A stretch of 42,453 nucleotides of DNA from an uncultured Verrucomicrobiae bacterium (GTDB lineage Bacteria; Verrucomicrobiota; Verrucomicrobiia; Limisphaerales; J093), in NCBI GenBank assembly GCA_937946835.1, contig CALFAV010000062.1:1-42453 (forward strand), read 5' to 3'. The notes under the pieces are model-generated. The model searched no databases. It was given only the letters and a program-made list of their open reading frames with translations, and was not told the origin of the DNA. This document shows, in pieces, positions 8,907-16,756 of this stretch (its first letter is position 1; each line of letters begins with the position of its first letter). The position numbers were made by a program, and so were the translations under genes.

Positions 8907-10400
8907 TCAGACGAGCGCGGGGAGGACTTCAACCTCGGCGGCGGTGGGACCGCTTTCCACCATCAACGGGACCTCGGGGTTGCGGAAGTCAATCCCGGCC
9001 AGCGCCAGGTAATGGTGGAACAGTTCGGTGTTCTGCAGGAAGCCGCGGAAGCGTTCCGCCCCCGGCCCCAGGGCGATCAGGGGCACGTAGTCGGCCGTGT
9101 GTTCGCCGCTGGTCCAGCCGACCCCGTAGTAATTGCCCAGGAGCTGGCCGAGTTGGAGGGTGGCCGAGTTCATCGCGTCGTAGAGTGCCCAGCCTTTCTT
9201 TTCCAGGAAGCTGGCGAGGAACGCGGCCTTGGCATCGGGCACCTTGTAGCCGGTGGCTTCGCGAATGACCTTTTGCAGATGCCCGGGGGTGTGGTTGTTG
9301 CCCAGGCGGCGGGAGATCTCGGAAAACGAGGCCCGGGCGTGACGCAGGTTGTGGAAGGCGGGCGGCTTGGCGCCATCCCCGCTGCCGCCCGAACTGTTCA
9401 GCCCGGCGTTGGCGGTGCCGTGGTCCGTGGTGATGACCAGCAGGGTGTCCGGCTCGCGCTGCCGAAATTCCAGGCACACTTCGATCGCCTCATCGAAGGC
9501 CAGCAGATCGTGCACCGCCGCGGCGATGTCGTTGGCGTGGGCGGCGTGGTCCACGCGCCCGCCTTCGACCTGCAGCACGAAGCGGTCCTCGCGGGCCAGT
9601 TTTCGCAGCGCGCGGCGCGTCATTTCCGCCAACGTGGGCACGCGCTCGCGCAACTTGGCGTCCGCCTGATGGTCAATCGTAAAAGGCAGGTGGCTTTCGG
9701 CGAAAATTCCCAGCCAGGGGCGGTCCGGTGGTGCATCGGCCAGTTCAGCCTGTTTCTGGGCAAGGAAGTATCCGGCCCCCCGGTAATCCGCCAAGAGGTC
9801 CCGTTTGTCCTGGCGTTTGCCGGCCAGGAAGAACTTGCTTCCGCCGCCCAGGAGTACTTCGACCCGGCGGTCCAGGTATTGCACCGCAATGGTCTCGGCA
9901 TCTTCGCGCCGGGCGTTGGCCGCGAAGCCGGCGGGTGTGGCGTGGGTAATTTCGGTCGTGGTCACCAGCCCGCGCTTCCAGCCCGCCTCGGCCAGGAGGC
10001 GATAAAGGGGCCGCAACTCCCGGCCATCCGGAAGGATGTTAAGGGAACCGTTTTTGACCCGGGAACCGCTTCCCCAACTGGAGGACGCCGCGGCCGAATC
10101 GGTGACCACCGAGTTCAACGAACGCATGTTGACCAGCGCCTGAACCGTGTCGGCCCGTTGATAAAGTTCCAGCCACCGCAATCCGGTCCCCCGCACCAGT
10201 CGGGAGAAATAATCGGCCACGGTCAACGTCCCGGAACTGGTTCCATCGGCCACCAGATGAAGGATGTGCCTCGGAACGGCTCCCTGGGTACCGCCGATGC
10301 CGGGGGCAGCGGCGTGACCCTCCTTTGGGGGGACGACCCAAGAACTCAGGGCCGCGGTGAGACCGGCGCGTTTGAGAAAGCTGCGGCGACTGGCCAACAT
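8907..10400 (-). CDS. Alkaline phosphatase, Tat-exported
   Basis: A 497-residue PhoA-superfamily phosphomonoesterase. The N-terminus carries a Tat signal with SRRSFLKRA followed by a hydrophobic stretch, so the enzyme should be exported folded. Active-site landmarks occur in family order: the metal-binding Asp in LVADG (about residue 50), the nucleophile region VTDSAAASSSWG (about 100), a metal-binding stretch HAAHANDI, TTDHGTANAG, and the C-terminal SGEHTADYVP with its metal-binding His. The ATG at 10400 is preferred over a TTG two codons upstream because the promoter places the transcript start within a base of it. No phosphate transporter or phoBR genes are adjacent. It might serve phosphate scavenging or removal of phosphate from extracellular polymers. 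Confidence 0.9.
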   Translation of the reverse strand: MLASRRSFLKRAGLTAALSSWVVPPKEGHAAAPGIGGTQGAVPRHILHLVADGTSSGTLTVADYFSRLVRGTGLRWLELYQRADTVQALVNMRSLNSVVTDSAAASSSWGSGSRVKNGSLNILPDGRELRPLYRLLAEAGWKRGLVTTTEITHATPAGFAANARREDAETIAVQYLDRRVEVLLGGGSKFFLAGKRQDKRDLLADYRGAGYFLAQKQAELADAPPDRPWLGIFAESHLPFTIDHQADAKLRERVPTLAEMTRRALRKLAREDRFVLQVEGGRVDHAAHANDIAAAVHDLLAFDEAIEVCLEFRQREPDTLLVITTDHGTANAGLNSSGGSGDGAKPPAFHNLRHARASFSEISRRLGNNHTPGHLQKVIREATGYKVPDAKAAFLASFLEKKGWALYDAMNSATLQLGQLLGNYYGVGWTSGEHTADYVPLIALGPGAERFRGFLQNTELFHHYLALAGIDFRNPEVPLMVESGPTAAEVEVLPALV

Positions 10401-10407
10401 GGGCAAA

Positions 10408-10436
10408 AACCTAAGTGGCTATTCCCGGATTGCCAA
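10408..10436 (-). promoter_or_regulatory. Promoter of the alkaline phosphatase gene
   Basis: On the minus strand TTGGCA (10431-10436, five of six to consensus) and TAGGTT (10408-10413) are separated by 17 bases. The -10 box ends seven bases before the ATG at 10400, so the message would have essentially no 5' leader. Confidence 0.5.
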
Positions 10437-10656
10437 TCGGGTTTTTGTTAACAGTGGGAAACAAGGCCCCGGCTGAGAAATCGGCCGCAACTACCCGGCC
10501 TCGACAACCACCGGATGTGGCGGCCAGGAGCCCAGCACGGGCAAAAATGTGGCACTGCATTTGCTAGGTAAAAGCGGGCCCGAGTCAGGGGCTGGAAGCG
10601 TTTCCCAGGCCTGGCCTTCGGGTTTGGTTGTTGGTTGGTTGCAGTGGTTGGGGTCA

Positions 10657-10697
10657 TGAGTGGCGGGTTCGGACCGGGTGGTTCGGCCCGCCACTCA
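10657..10697. repeat. Perfect 11-bp inverted repeat
   Basis: TGAGTGGCGGG at 10657-10667 is matched exactly by its reverse complement at 10687-10697, around a 19-base spacer that begins and ends with TTCGG. No T-run follows on either strand. It could be a hairpin at the 3' end of the aldo/keto reductase message or a protein-binding site. Confidence 0.55.
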
Positions 10698-10762
10698 ACA
10701 TGTCAGGGTCCGGAGGCAAAGCAAGCCGCCCGGCCGGGTAGGTCCCGAACCGGGCGGGAAGT

Positions 10763-10786
10763 GGGCCTTTGCTTGGGGGGAGGCCC
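10763..10786 (-). terminator. Possible terminator of the aldo/keto reductase gene
   Basis: GGGCCT (10763-10768) and AGGCCC (10781-10786) form a 6-bp stem seven bases after the gene's stop codon on the minus strand. There is no T-run, so it may only stabilise the 3' end. Confidence 0.3.
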
Positions 10787-10792
10787 GGTAAC

Positions 10793-11716
10793 TCAGATCG
10801 TTTTGAGGGTTTTGTTAATCCGTTCGATGGTATCGTCCACCTGTTCAGGAGTCAGCATGCCGATGGTCATGGCATCCACCAGGTTGTTGCCGATGACGTA
10901 CCGCAGCGAGGCGTCCTTGGCCGACGCTTCAGTGAGCTTGCCTGCCCCAAAGATTTTCATCCCCACCACGGCCTTGCCGTTGGCCCGGGCGGTCTTGAGG
11001 GTCTGGGTGACCGCTTCCACCGAGTCATCGCAGGAGTAGTCCGAGCCGCCTTTGTGGTTGATGCGGGCAAAGATCACTTCCACCCAGGGGTCCTTGGCCG
11101 CCAGTTTCAGTGCCCCGTGATCATGGCAGGAGACCCCGACCGCGCGCACCACGCCTTTCTGCTTCAACTCCGACAGCTCCTCGCGAATCCGGGCATATTC
11201 CTGCGGCCACTTGTCGTTCAACATGCAGTGGATGAGGCAGATATCAATCAAATCGGTGTCCAGCTCCCGCCGGAAGCGGTCCACCTCTTCCCGGGCACCT
11301 CCCGAAGGGGTGTTCCAGTCTTCCTTTCTGGGCCAGATTTTGGTCAGCACCACGTACCGGTCGCGGGGTACGCCCTTCATGGCATTGCGCACAAAGGGGT
11401 GCGAGCCGTAAAGGTCGGCCAGGTCCAGAAAGTTCACTCCCCCCTCATCGAAGGCGTGGCGCAGCAGGCGGGTGAATTTCTCCTGCCCCATCCGGGTGTG
11501 TTCCGAAGACCGGCGGTAACCGTTGAAGCCGGTACCCTGAGCCAGGAAGGAGCACCGAATGCCCGTCCGGCCCAGGAGCACGCGATCGGAGGCGGCCCGG
11601 GGCTTGACCGGCTCGGTTTGAGCCAGTCCGGACAACGGCCTTGCCAGCAACAAGCCGGCGCCGGCCAGGGAGGTTTTGAGAAACTCGCGACGATCCAAGG
11701 GTGGGTTCAGTTTCAT
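10793..11716 (-). CDS. Aldo/keto reductase, Tat-exported
   Basis: A 307-residue NAD(P)H-dependent reductase with a Tat signal (DRREFLKTS, then hydrophobic AGAGLLLARPLSG), so it probably acts in the periplasm. The TIM barrel retains the AKR tetrad: Asp and Tyr in DLADLYGSH, Lys in VLTKIWPRK, and His in CLIHCMLND. The C-terminal part keeps helix-forming cofactor-binding segments (VVGMKIFGAGKL). An alternative ATG at 11749 would add eleven residues before the twin-Arg; the shorter start gives a more typical Tat signal, but the promoter leaves both open. Family members of this exported type often act on sugars or sugar acids. The substrate here is unknown. Confidence 0.88.
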   Translation of the reverse strand: MKLNPPLDRREFLKTSLAGAGLLLARPLSGLAQTEPVKPRAASDRVLLGRTGIRCSFLAQGTGFNGYRRSSEHTRMGQEKFTRLLRHAFDEGGVNFLDLADLYGSHPFVRNAMKGVPRDRYVVLTKIWPRKEDWNTPSGGAREEVDRFRRELDTDLIDICLIHCMLNDKWPQEYARIREELSELKQKGVVRAVGVSCHDHGALKLAAKDPWVEVIFARINHKGGSDYSCDDSVEAVTQTLKTARANGKAVVGMKIFGAGKLTEASAKDASLRYVIGNNLVDAMTIGMLTPEQVDDTIERINKTLKTI

Positions 11717-11772
11717 GGGAACGGCTGGGAAATGGTTTTTGTTGACCATCGTTTTGGATTTTGAACGGCCCT

Positions 11773-11801
11773 AGAGTAATCCAGAACTGCTCGGCTGCCA
11801 A
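11773..11801 (-). promoter_or_regulatory. Promoter of the aldo/keto reductase gene
   Basis: On the minus strand TTGGCA (11796-11801) and TACTCT (11773-11778) lie 17 bases apart. Transcription should start near 11766, giving a leader of about 17 or 50 bases depending on which ATG is used. The -35 box is identical to that of the phosphatase gene. Confidence 0.45.
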
Positions 11802-11960
11802 CCGGATTTCCGCCGGGCGATGCCCTGCCCGGCCGGGGAAAAATCTCCCGTGCCGCCTTTCCCTGCCCGCCTCAATTCCGTACCCGTGGGCCCGGCGCGC
11901 ACCCGGCGGGGGGAGTCCATGCTCGACTAAACGCGCCCCGGCGGGAACATTGCCGCTCCG

Positions 11961-13082
11961 ATGCGGTTGCTGGACCGCTACCTGTTGCGCGAGTTGTTGG
12001 TTCCCCTGGCCTACTGCCTGGGCGGCTTTCTGATTTTCTGGATTTCGTTCGATCTATTGGGCGATCTGGAGCGTTTCCAAACTGCGCGGCTTACGCCGGC
12101 GGACCTGGTGGAGTACTACCTGGTTTTGCTGCCGGAAATTTGGGTCACCATCAGCCCGGTGGCCCTGTTGCTGGCGCTGTTGTATGCCCTGACCCACCAC
12201 GCGCGGCACCACGAGCTGACCGCCATCCGCGCGGCCGGGGTCAGTTTGTGGCGGGCCTGCCTGCCTTATTTCGGCGTGGGTGTGGTTTTCAGCGGACTGA
12301 TTTTTGCCCTGAACGAGGCGTGGGCACCCCGGGGACGGGAACTGAGCGAGCGCATTCTGCACCGCCGCGAAGCCGGTGCGTCCGACAGCCAACGCGCCCG
12401 CTGGCATCGGAATGTCGCCTTCCACAACGAACGCCACCGCCGCCTCTGGAACATCGGTTTGTATGACCGCGACAACGGCCGCCTGTGGAACGTCAACGTG
12501 GATTGGGAGCTGGAGAACGGCATGCGCCGCCGCATTGCCGCCGAATACGGGGTTTACACCAACGGCACCTGGGTCTTTTACGGAGTGCGCCAACTGTTCT
12601 TTTCCCCCCTGCCCGAACCCCGCTGGGAGACCGGCGAGACCAACCGATTGGAATTGGTCGAACTGAGCGAAACGCCCTCCCAAATCAACACCGAGCTGCG
12701 TTTCGCCGCCCTGCAGGGGGCCCGGGCCGCCAAGCGCGCCAGCCTGTCCCTGCGCCAAATCCGGGATTATCAAGAGCTGCACCCAAACCTCCCCGAGCCG
12801 GCCCGGCGCAAATTGGTCACCCAATTGCACGCCCGGCTGGCCGAACCGTGGACTTGTCTGGTGGTGGTGCTCATGGCCATTCCCTTTGGGGCTCCCGGGG
12901 CGCGCCGCAATGTGTTCGCCGGCGTGGCGGCCAGCATCTTTCTCGTCTTCGCCTTTTTCTTCACCCGCTGGCTTTCCCTGGCCCTGGGCATGGGAGGGCA
13001 CTTGCCGCCCGGGGTGGCGGCCTGGCTGCCGCACGCCCTCTTCGGCCTGGGAGGAATTTGCCTCACCTGGCGGGTCCGCTGA
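11961..13082 (+). CDS. LptF/LptG-family LPS export permease
   Basis: A 373-residue YjgP/YjgQ-family membrane protein, one half of the LptFG pair that, with the LptB ATPase, lifts LPS out of the inner membrane. It starts with the typical MRLLDRYLLRELLVP, followed by three N-terminal membrane segments (about 13-33, 51-78 and 95-118). A periplasmic beta-jellyroll region (about 125-270) holds the conserved RLWNI/RLWNV repeats. Three C-terminal segments begin about residue 285. The sequence does not tell me whether it is LptF or LptG, and its partner is not in the window. The kinase gene follows 47 bases later on the same strand. Confidence 0.9.
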   Translation: MRLLDRYLLRELLVPLAYCLGGFLIFWISFDLLGDLERFQTARLTPADLVEYYLVLLPEIWVTISPVALLLALLYALTHHARHHELTAIRAAGVSLWRACLPYFGVGVVFSGLIFALNEAWAPRGRELSERILHRREAGASDSQRARWHRNVAFHNERHRRLWNIGLYDRDNGRLWNVNVDWELENGMRRRIAAEYGVYTNGTWVFYGVRQLFFSPLPEPRWETGETNRLELVELSETPSQINTELRFAALQGARAAKRASLSLRQIRDYQELHPNLPEPARRKLVTQLHARLAEPWTCLVVVLMAIPFGAPGARRNVFAGVAASIFLVFAFFFTRWLSLALGMGGHLPPGVAAWLPHALFGLGGICLTWRVR

Positions 13083-13117
13083 GCCGAGTTTTCCCCTGCA
13101 TCGCGGGACAAACCGGT

Positions 13118-13123
13118 TAAATT
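13118..13123 (+). promoter_or_regulatory. -10-like element directly before the histidine kinase gene
   Basis: TAAATT ends six bases before the ATG at 13130, the spacing expected for a leaderless message. No good -35 box is visible. Confidence 0.3.
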
Positions 13124-13129
13124 TCCCCC

Positions 13130-14866
13130 ATGACGGCCCCGGCCCCGCCGCTTCCGGACCTGGAAACCCGCCTGGCGCGCCTCAACGCCCTCTACCAGGT
13201 CAGCCAGGTGCTCCACTCGACCCTCGACCCGCAGGAAGCTTTGCGGCTCATCATCCGCGAGGCGGTCCGGCTCATGCGCGCCAGCAGCGGCTCCCTGGTC
13301 CTGCTCAACCCCACCACCCGGCTCTTGGAAATCCACGCCGCCTGGGGCCTGCCCCCCGGCGCCGATCAACTTCACCTCAAGCCCGGCGAGGGCATTACCG
13401 GCTGGGTCGCCCGCACCGGACGCCCGGCCCGCGTGGGCGAAGTGCGGGCGGACCCCCGCTACATCATGCTCCGCCCCGAGGTGCGCTCGGAGTTGGCCGT
13501 GCCCCTGGAGGTGCGCGGCGAAGTGCGGGGCGTGCTCAACGTGGACTCCGACCAACCCGACGCCTTCACCGAAGAGGACGAGGCGTTGCTGACCGAACTG
13601 GCCCGTCAGGCCGCCGCCGTCATTCTCAACACCTGGCAGTATGAACAACTGCGCCTGAAGGCCCGCTGGTTTGAAACCCTGGTTTCCGTGGGCCAGACCG
13701 TGAATTCCCCGGTCACCCTGCACGAAGTCCTGCAAACCATCACCCGCGAGGCACGCCGGCTCATGGGTGCCCGGCTGGTCTCCCTGCTCCTGCTGGACCC
13801 GAGCGGCGAATGGCTCGATCTGCGAGCCAGTGCCGGTGCCGGCCCCGCCTACCTCAACAAACCCCGGCTGAGTGTGGGCGACAGCCTGCTGGGTAGCGTG
13901 GTGCGCCGGCGCAGGCCTTTGCAGGTCGAAAATGTCCAGACCTCCCCCCGCTACCAGCACCCCGAAATCGCCCGCTTGGAGGGTCTGGTCTCGCTGCTGA
14001 GCGTGCCCCTGCTTTACCACGAGCGGGCGCTGGGCGTGCTCAACGTGTACACCGGCGCATCCCACAGCTTCTCCAACGAGGAAATCCAGGTCCTGAGCGC
14101 CTTCGCCGACTTCTCCGCCCTGGCCATCGAGAAGGCCCGGCTCTACGAACGCCTGGTCCAAACCGAGGAACAACTGCGCCGGCAGGAGCAACTGTCCACC
14201 CTCGGCCTGCTCGCCGCCGAACTCGCCCACGAAATCCGCAATCCCCTCACCGTCCTGCAAATGCTCTTCCATTCGCTGGACCTGCGCTTCCCCGAGTCCG
14301 ATCCCCGGGCCGAAGACGTGGCGGTCTTCGCCGCCACCCTCGCCCGGATGAATCGTCTCGTGGAGCGGGTGCTGGACCTCGCGCGCCAGAGCGAACCCCG
14401 CCTGGTTCCCGTGCAGATCAATCTGCTCCTCACCGACCTGGCCCTGCTCATCCGCTCCAAACTCCGCCAGCACCGCATCGAGTTCCTCACCCGGCTGGAC
14501 CCGGACCTGCCACCCGTAACCGCCGACCCCACCCAACTCGAACAAGCCCTGCTCAACCTCCTGCTCAACGCCATCGAGGCCATGCCCGATGGGGGCCGGC
14601 TCACCCTGACCACGCGCACCGTGCGACGGCCGGGCCTGCCGGACCCGCCCACGGGAGTGGCCATCGGGGTGCGCGACACCGGCCCCGGCATGCCCCCCGC
14701 GCAGCGGGCGGGGGCCTTTCGGGGGCTGCTCGAGACCACCAAGCCCGGCGGCACCGGTCTGGGGCTGGCCATCACCGGCCGCGTCATCGAAGCGCATCGC
14801 GGCAAAATCTTCCTCGCCTCCGGCCCGGGTCGGGGCACCGTGGTCACCCTGCTGCTGCCGGTGTGA
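13130..14866 (+). CDS. Soluble sensor histidine kinase with two GAF domains
   Basis: A 578-residue protein with no membrane segment, so it should sense a cytoplasmic ligand. Two GAF domains (roughly 35-170 and 200-345) are followed by a HisKA dimerisation helix with phospho-acceptor H367 in AHEIRNP. The HATPase domain has an N box (LLLNAIEAMPDGG), a G1 box (DTGPGMP) and a G2 box (GGTGLGLAI). All residues needed for autophosphorylation appear present. No response regulator lies next to it, so it is an orphan here. GAF ligands vary (cyclic nucleotides, redox signals, small molecules) and nothing in the sequence picks one. Confidence 0.92.
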   Translation: MTAPAPPLPDLETRLARLNALYQVSQVLHSTLDPQEALRLIIREAVRLMRASSGSLVLLNPTTRLLEIHAAWGLPPGADQLHLKPGEGITGWVARTGRPARVGEVRADPRYIMLRPEVRSELAVPLEVRGEVRGVLNVDSDQPDAFTEEDEALLTELARQAAAVILNTWQYEQLRLKARWFETLVSVGQTVNSPVTLHEVLQTITREARRLMGARLVSLLLLDPSGEWLDLRASAGAGPAYLNKPRLSVGDSLLGSVVRRRRPLQVENVQTSPRYQHPEIARLEGLVSLLSVPLLYHERALGVLNVYTGASHSFSNEEIQVLSAFADFSALAIEKARLYERLVQTEEQLRRQEQLSTLGLLAAELAHEIRNPLTVLQMLFHSLDLRFPESDPRAEDVAVFAATLARMNRLVERVLDLARQSEPRLVPVQINLLLTDLALLIRSKLRQHRIEFLTRLDPDLPPVTADPTQLEQALLNLLLNAIEAMPDGGRLTLTTRTVRRPGLPDPPTGVAIGVRDTGPGMPPAQRAGAFRGLLETTKPGGTGLGLAITGRVIEAHRGKIFLASGPGRGTVVTLLLPV

Positions 14867-15021
14867 CATCCCAACGCCGCGCCCCGGCCGCTTCCCGGGT
14901 CGCAACGGATCTGTCGCCCCCGAGCGGGTTGTCGCCGGGCTTCGGCGCGCCAAGCCGTCGCCACCCCCGGACGCGGCCCGGCCGGCACGCGCCCCGCGCA
15001 TTTTGCGCTTGCCGAAACCGG

Positions 15022-15055
15022 CGGGCGGGCGTAGCTGTGTTCCAGTACGCCGCCG
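15022..15055 (+). repeat. Hairpin containing a motif shared with another intergenic gap
   Basis: GGCGTA (15028-15033) pairs with TACGCC (15046-15051), with CTG/CAG pairing inside and extra GC pairs outside. The stretch from 15027, GGGCGTAGCT then TTCCAG, recurs almost exactly at 41109-41128 in another gene-free region. It may be a member of a small dispersed repeat family. Confidence 0.4.
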
Positions 15056-15103
15056 TGCGATTTCGCTCCGGTTGTTCTTTGAATCGAGCAAAGAGACTTT
15101 GCC

Positions 15104-15133
15104 CTGCCATTGCGCGTGGATGGAAACTATGTC
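15104..15133 (+). promoter_or_regulatory. Candidate promoter for the structured RNA
   Basis: CTGCCA (15104-15109) and TATGTC (15128-15133) are 18 bases apart. This predicts a start near 15140 and an RNA of about 180 nucleotides up to the terminator. Both boxes are imperfect. Confidence 0.35.
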
Positions 15134-15139
15134 CTTGAA

Positions 15140-15321
15140 CCGTAAGCTCGAAATAACGGAGCCCGGACGTCGGCGGTCTGCCGACAGGCCTTCACTGGAA
15201 GTCGAAAGCCGCCGATGGGGCTCCACCTGTTTCTGATCAGTTCAAAGGAACTGTACCCACGGCATCGTGGCGGGGCTCATTTCCCAGCGGCTCCGGGAGA
15301 CCCCTCCCGGGGCCGCTTTTT
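15140..15321 (+). ncRNA. Structured non-coding RNA, candidate 6S RNA
   Basis: The 490-base gap before rarA ends in a strong terminator although no coding frame precedes it. The RNA can form a long hairpin: GGAGCCC (15158-15164) with GGGCTCC (15218-15224), and GTCGGCGG (15169-15176) with CCGCCGAT (15209-15216). It also has a perfect CAGTTC/GAACTG hairpin and a CCACG/CGTGG hairpin. Alternatively GAAAT (15150-15154) and GAGCCC close with GGGCTC and ATTTC (15273-15283) as one end-to-end stem, the shape expected of 6S RNA. Size (about 180) and position fit: E. coli 6S lies next to ygfA, and here rarA-ygfA follow. The existence of a structured transcript is well supported; the 6S identity is inference. 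A leader regulating rarA is less likely because rarA has its own promoter after the terminator. Confidence 0.5.
15287..15321 (+). terminator. Strong rho-independent terminator
   Basis: GCGGCTCCGGGAG (15287-15299) pairs with CTCCCGGGGCCGC (15304-15316) over 13 pairs, including one G-T, around a four-base loop. Five T residues follow. It ends the structured RNA, before the rarA promoter. Confidence 0.88.
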
Positions 15322-15323
15322 GT

Positions 15324-15352
15324 TTGGGAGATCCACCCCTTACGGCTAGAGT
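15324..15352 (+). promoter_or_regulatory. Promoter of rarA-ygfA-rny
   Basis: TTGGGA (15324-15329) and TAGAGT (15347-15352) are 17 bases apart. The -10 box ends six bases before the GTG at 15359, so the transcript would start at that codon. This is the reason for choosing it over the in-frame GTG at 15353. Confidence 0.5.
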
Positions 15353-15358
15353 GTGCGC

Positions 15359-16756
15359 GTGGCCGCAGAAGACCTGTTTGCTTCCGCCGCCCCGCCCTCG
15401 GGTTCCGCCCCGTCCACGGAGCCCGGGCCGGCGCCCCGCGCCGCACCCCTGGCTGCGCGGATGCGCCCCCGGGACCTGAGTGAGTTTGTGGGCCAAACCC
15501 ACCTGCTGGGCCCCGGCCAGTTGCTTCGGCGGGCCATCGAGGCCGACCGTGTCCAGTCACTGATCCTGTACGGCCCGCCCGGGGTGGGCAAAACCACGCT
15601 GGCCCAGATCATCGCCCGCCAGACCCGCTCGCGCTTCGTGCGCCTGAGCGGGGTCGAATCCAACGTGGCCGAGCTGCGCCGGGAACTGAGCGCCGCCGCC
15701 CACCGGCTGGCCAACACCGGCCAGCCCACGCTGCTGTTTCTGGACGAAATCCACCGCTTTAACAAGGCCCAGCAGGACGTGCTGTTGCCCGACGTGGAAA
15801 GCGGCGTCGTGCGGCTCATCGGCGCCACCACGCACAATCCCTGCTTCTTCGTCAACGCCCCCCTGGTCTCGCGCTCCTTGGTCTTCGAGCTGAAACCGCT
15901 CACCGAGGAGGAGCTGGAGACCCTGCTGCGCCGCGCCCTGGCCGACCCGGAACGCGGCCTGGGGCATCTCCCGATCGCGGCCGACCCCGACGCCCTGCGC
16001 CATCTGGCGCGCGTGGCCGACGGTGACGCCCGCAAGGCGCTCAACGCCCTCGAGATCGCCGCACTCACCACGCCACGCGCCCCGGACGGCAAGATTCGCC
16101 TGACCCGGGAAGTGGCCGAGCAAAGCATCCAGAAAAAGGCCGTGGTCTATGACGGCGACGAGGACGCCCACTACGACACCATCTCGGCCTTCATCAAATC
16201 CGTCCGCGGCAGTGACCCCGATGCCGCCCTGTACTGGCTGGCCAAGATGATCCATGCCGGCGAGGACCCGCGCTTCATCGCGCGGCGACTGGTCATCTGC
16301 GCGGCCGAAGATGTGGGGCTGGCCGATCCGATGGCCCTGGTCCTGGCCCAGGCCGCCGTGCAGGCCGCCGAATTCATCGGCTGGCCCGAGGCCCGCATCC
16401 CGCTGGCCGAGGCCACGATCTACGCGGCCACCGCTCCCAAAAGCAACAGCAGCATCCTGGCCATTGACGCCGCCCTGGCCGATGTGCGCCAGGGTCGTAC
16501 TCTCCCGGTGCCGGAGCACTTGCGCGACGCGCATTATGCCGGGGCGGAGCGCCTCGGACACGGGGTCGGCTACCAGTATGCCCATGCTCACCCGGATCAC
16601 TTCGTGGCCCAGGACTACCTCGGCGCCGACCGCCGCTATTACGAACCCACCGAGCAGGGCTTCGAACGCAAGATCAGGGAGCGGGTGGAAAAATGGCGCC
16701 AGCAGTTCATGGCGGCCCGCGCCGCCGCCCCCGCCCCGCCGGCCCCCGGTCCATGA
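15359..16756 (+). CDS. rarA: Replication-associated recombination protein A (MgsA/RarA AAA+ ATPase)
   Basis: A 465-residue clamp-loader-like ATPase that acts at stalled replication forks. After a short N-terminal tail (EDLFA, as in the family), MRPRDLSEFVGQTHLLG opens the AAA+ domain. It contains Walker A GPPGVGKT (K78), Walker B FLDEIHRFNK (about 127-136), sensor 1 in LIGATTHNP, and the Arg finger in VSRSLVFEL. The MgsA C-terminal domain starts at about KKAVVYDGDEDAHYD and continues with CAAEDVGLADP, both hallmarks. The stop overlaps the next start (ATGA at 16753-16756), so ygfA is translationally coupled. It reads from its own promoter after the structured RNA. Confidence 0.95.
   Translation: MAAEDLFASAAPPSGSAPSTEPGPAPRAAPLAARMRPRDLSEFVGQTHLLGPGQLLRRAIEADRVQSLILYGPPGVGKTTLAQIIARQTRSRFVRLSGVESNVAELRRELSAAAHRLANTGQPTLLFLDEIHRFNKAQQDVLLPDVESGVVRLIGATTHNPCFFVNAPLVSRSLVFELKPLTEEELETLLRRALADPERGLGHLPIAADPDALRHLARVADGDARKALNALEIAALTTPRAPDGKIRLTREVAEQSIQKKAVVYDGDEDAHYDTISAFIKSVRGSDPDAALYWLAKMIHAGEDPRFIARRLVICAAEDVGLADPMALVLAQAAVQAAEFIGWPEARIPLAEATIYAATAPKSNSSILAIDAALADVRQGRTLPVPEHLRDAHYAGAERLGHGVGYQYAHAHPDHFVAQDYLGADRRYYEPTEQGFERKIRERVEKWRQQFMAARAAAPAPPAPGP

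Larger units (their letters stand above)
10401..10792. other. Gap of about 390 bases with no gene
   Basis: No convincing coding frame is present. The gap holds the phosphatase promoter, a GGTT-rich simple-sequence patch at about 10620-10650, a perfect 11-bp inverted repeat at 10657-10697, and a short GC hairpin after the aldo/keto reductase stop at 10763-10786. The middle part, about 10450-10610, shows nothing I recognise. Confidence 0.6.

Noticed and set aside
10424..10446. Plus-strand hairpin (CCCG..CGGG) followed by TTTTT
   Set aside because: No plus-strand gene ends near it, the stem has a bulge and a three-base loop, and the same bases form the -35 box of the phosphatase promoter, a better explanation.
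15158..15227. Seven-base acceptor-like pairing followed by ACC, suggesting a tRNA or tmRNA end
   Set aside because: No T arm (GGTTCRA) or anticodon stem fits between the arms; a non-tRNA structured RNA is more consistent.
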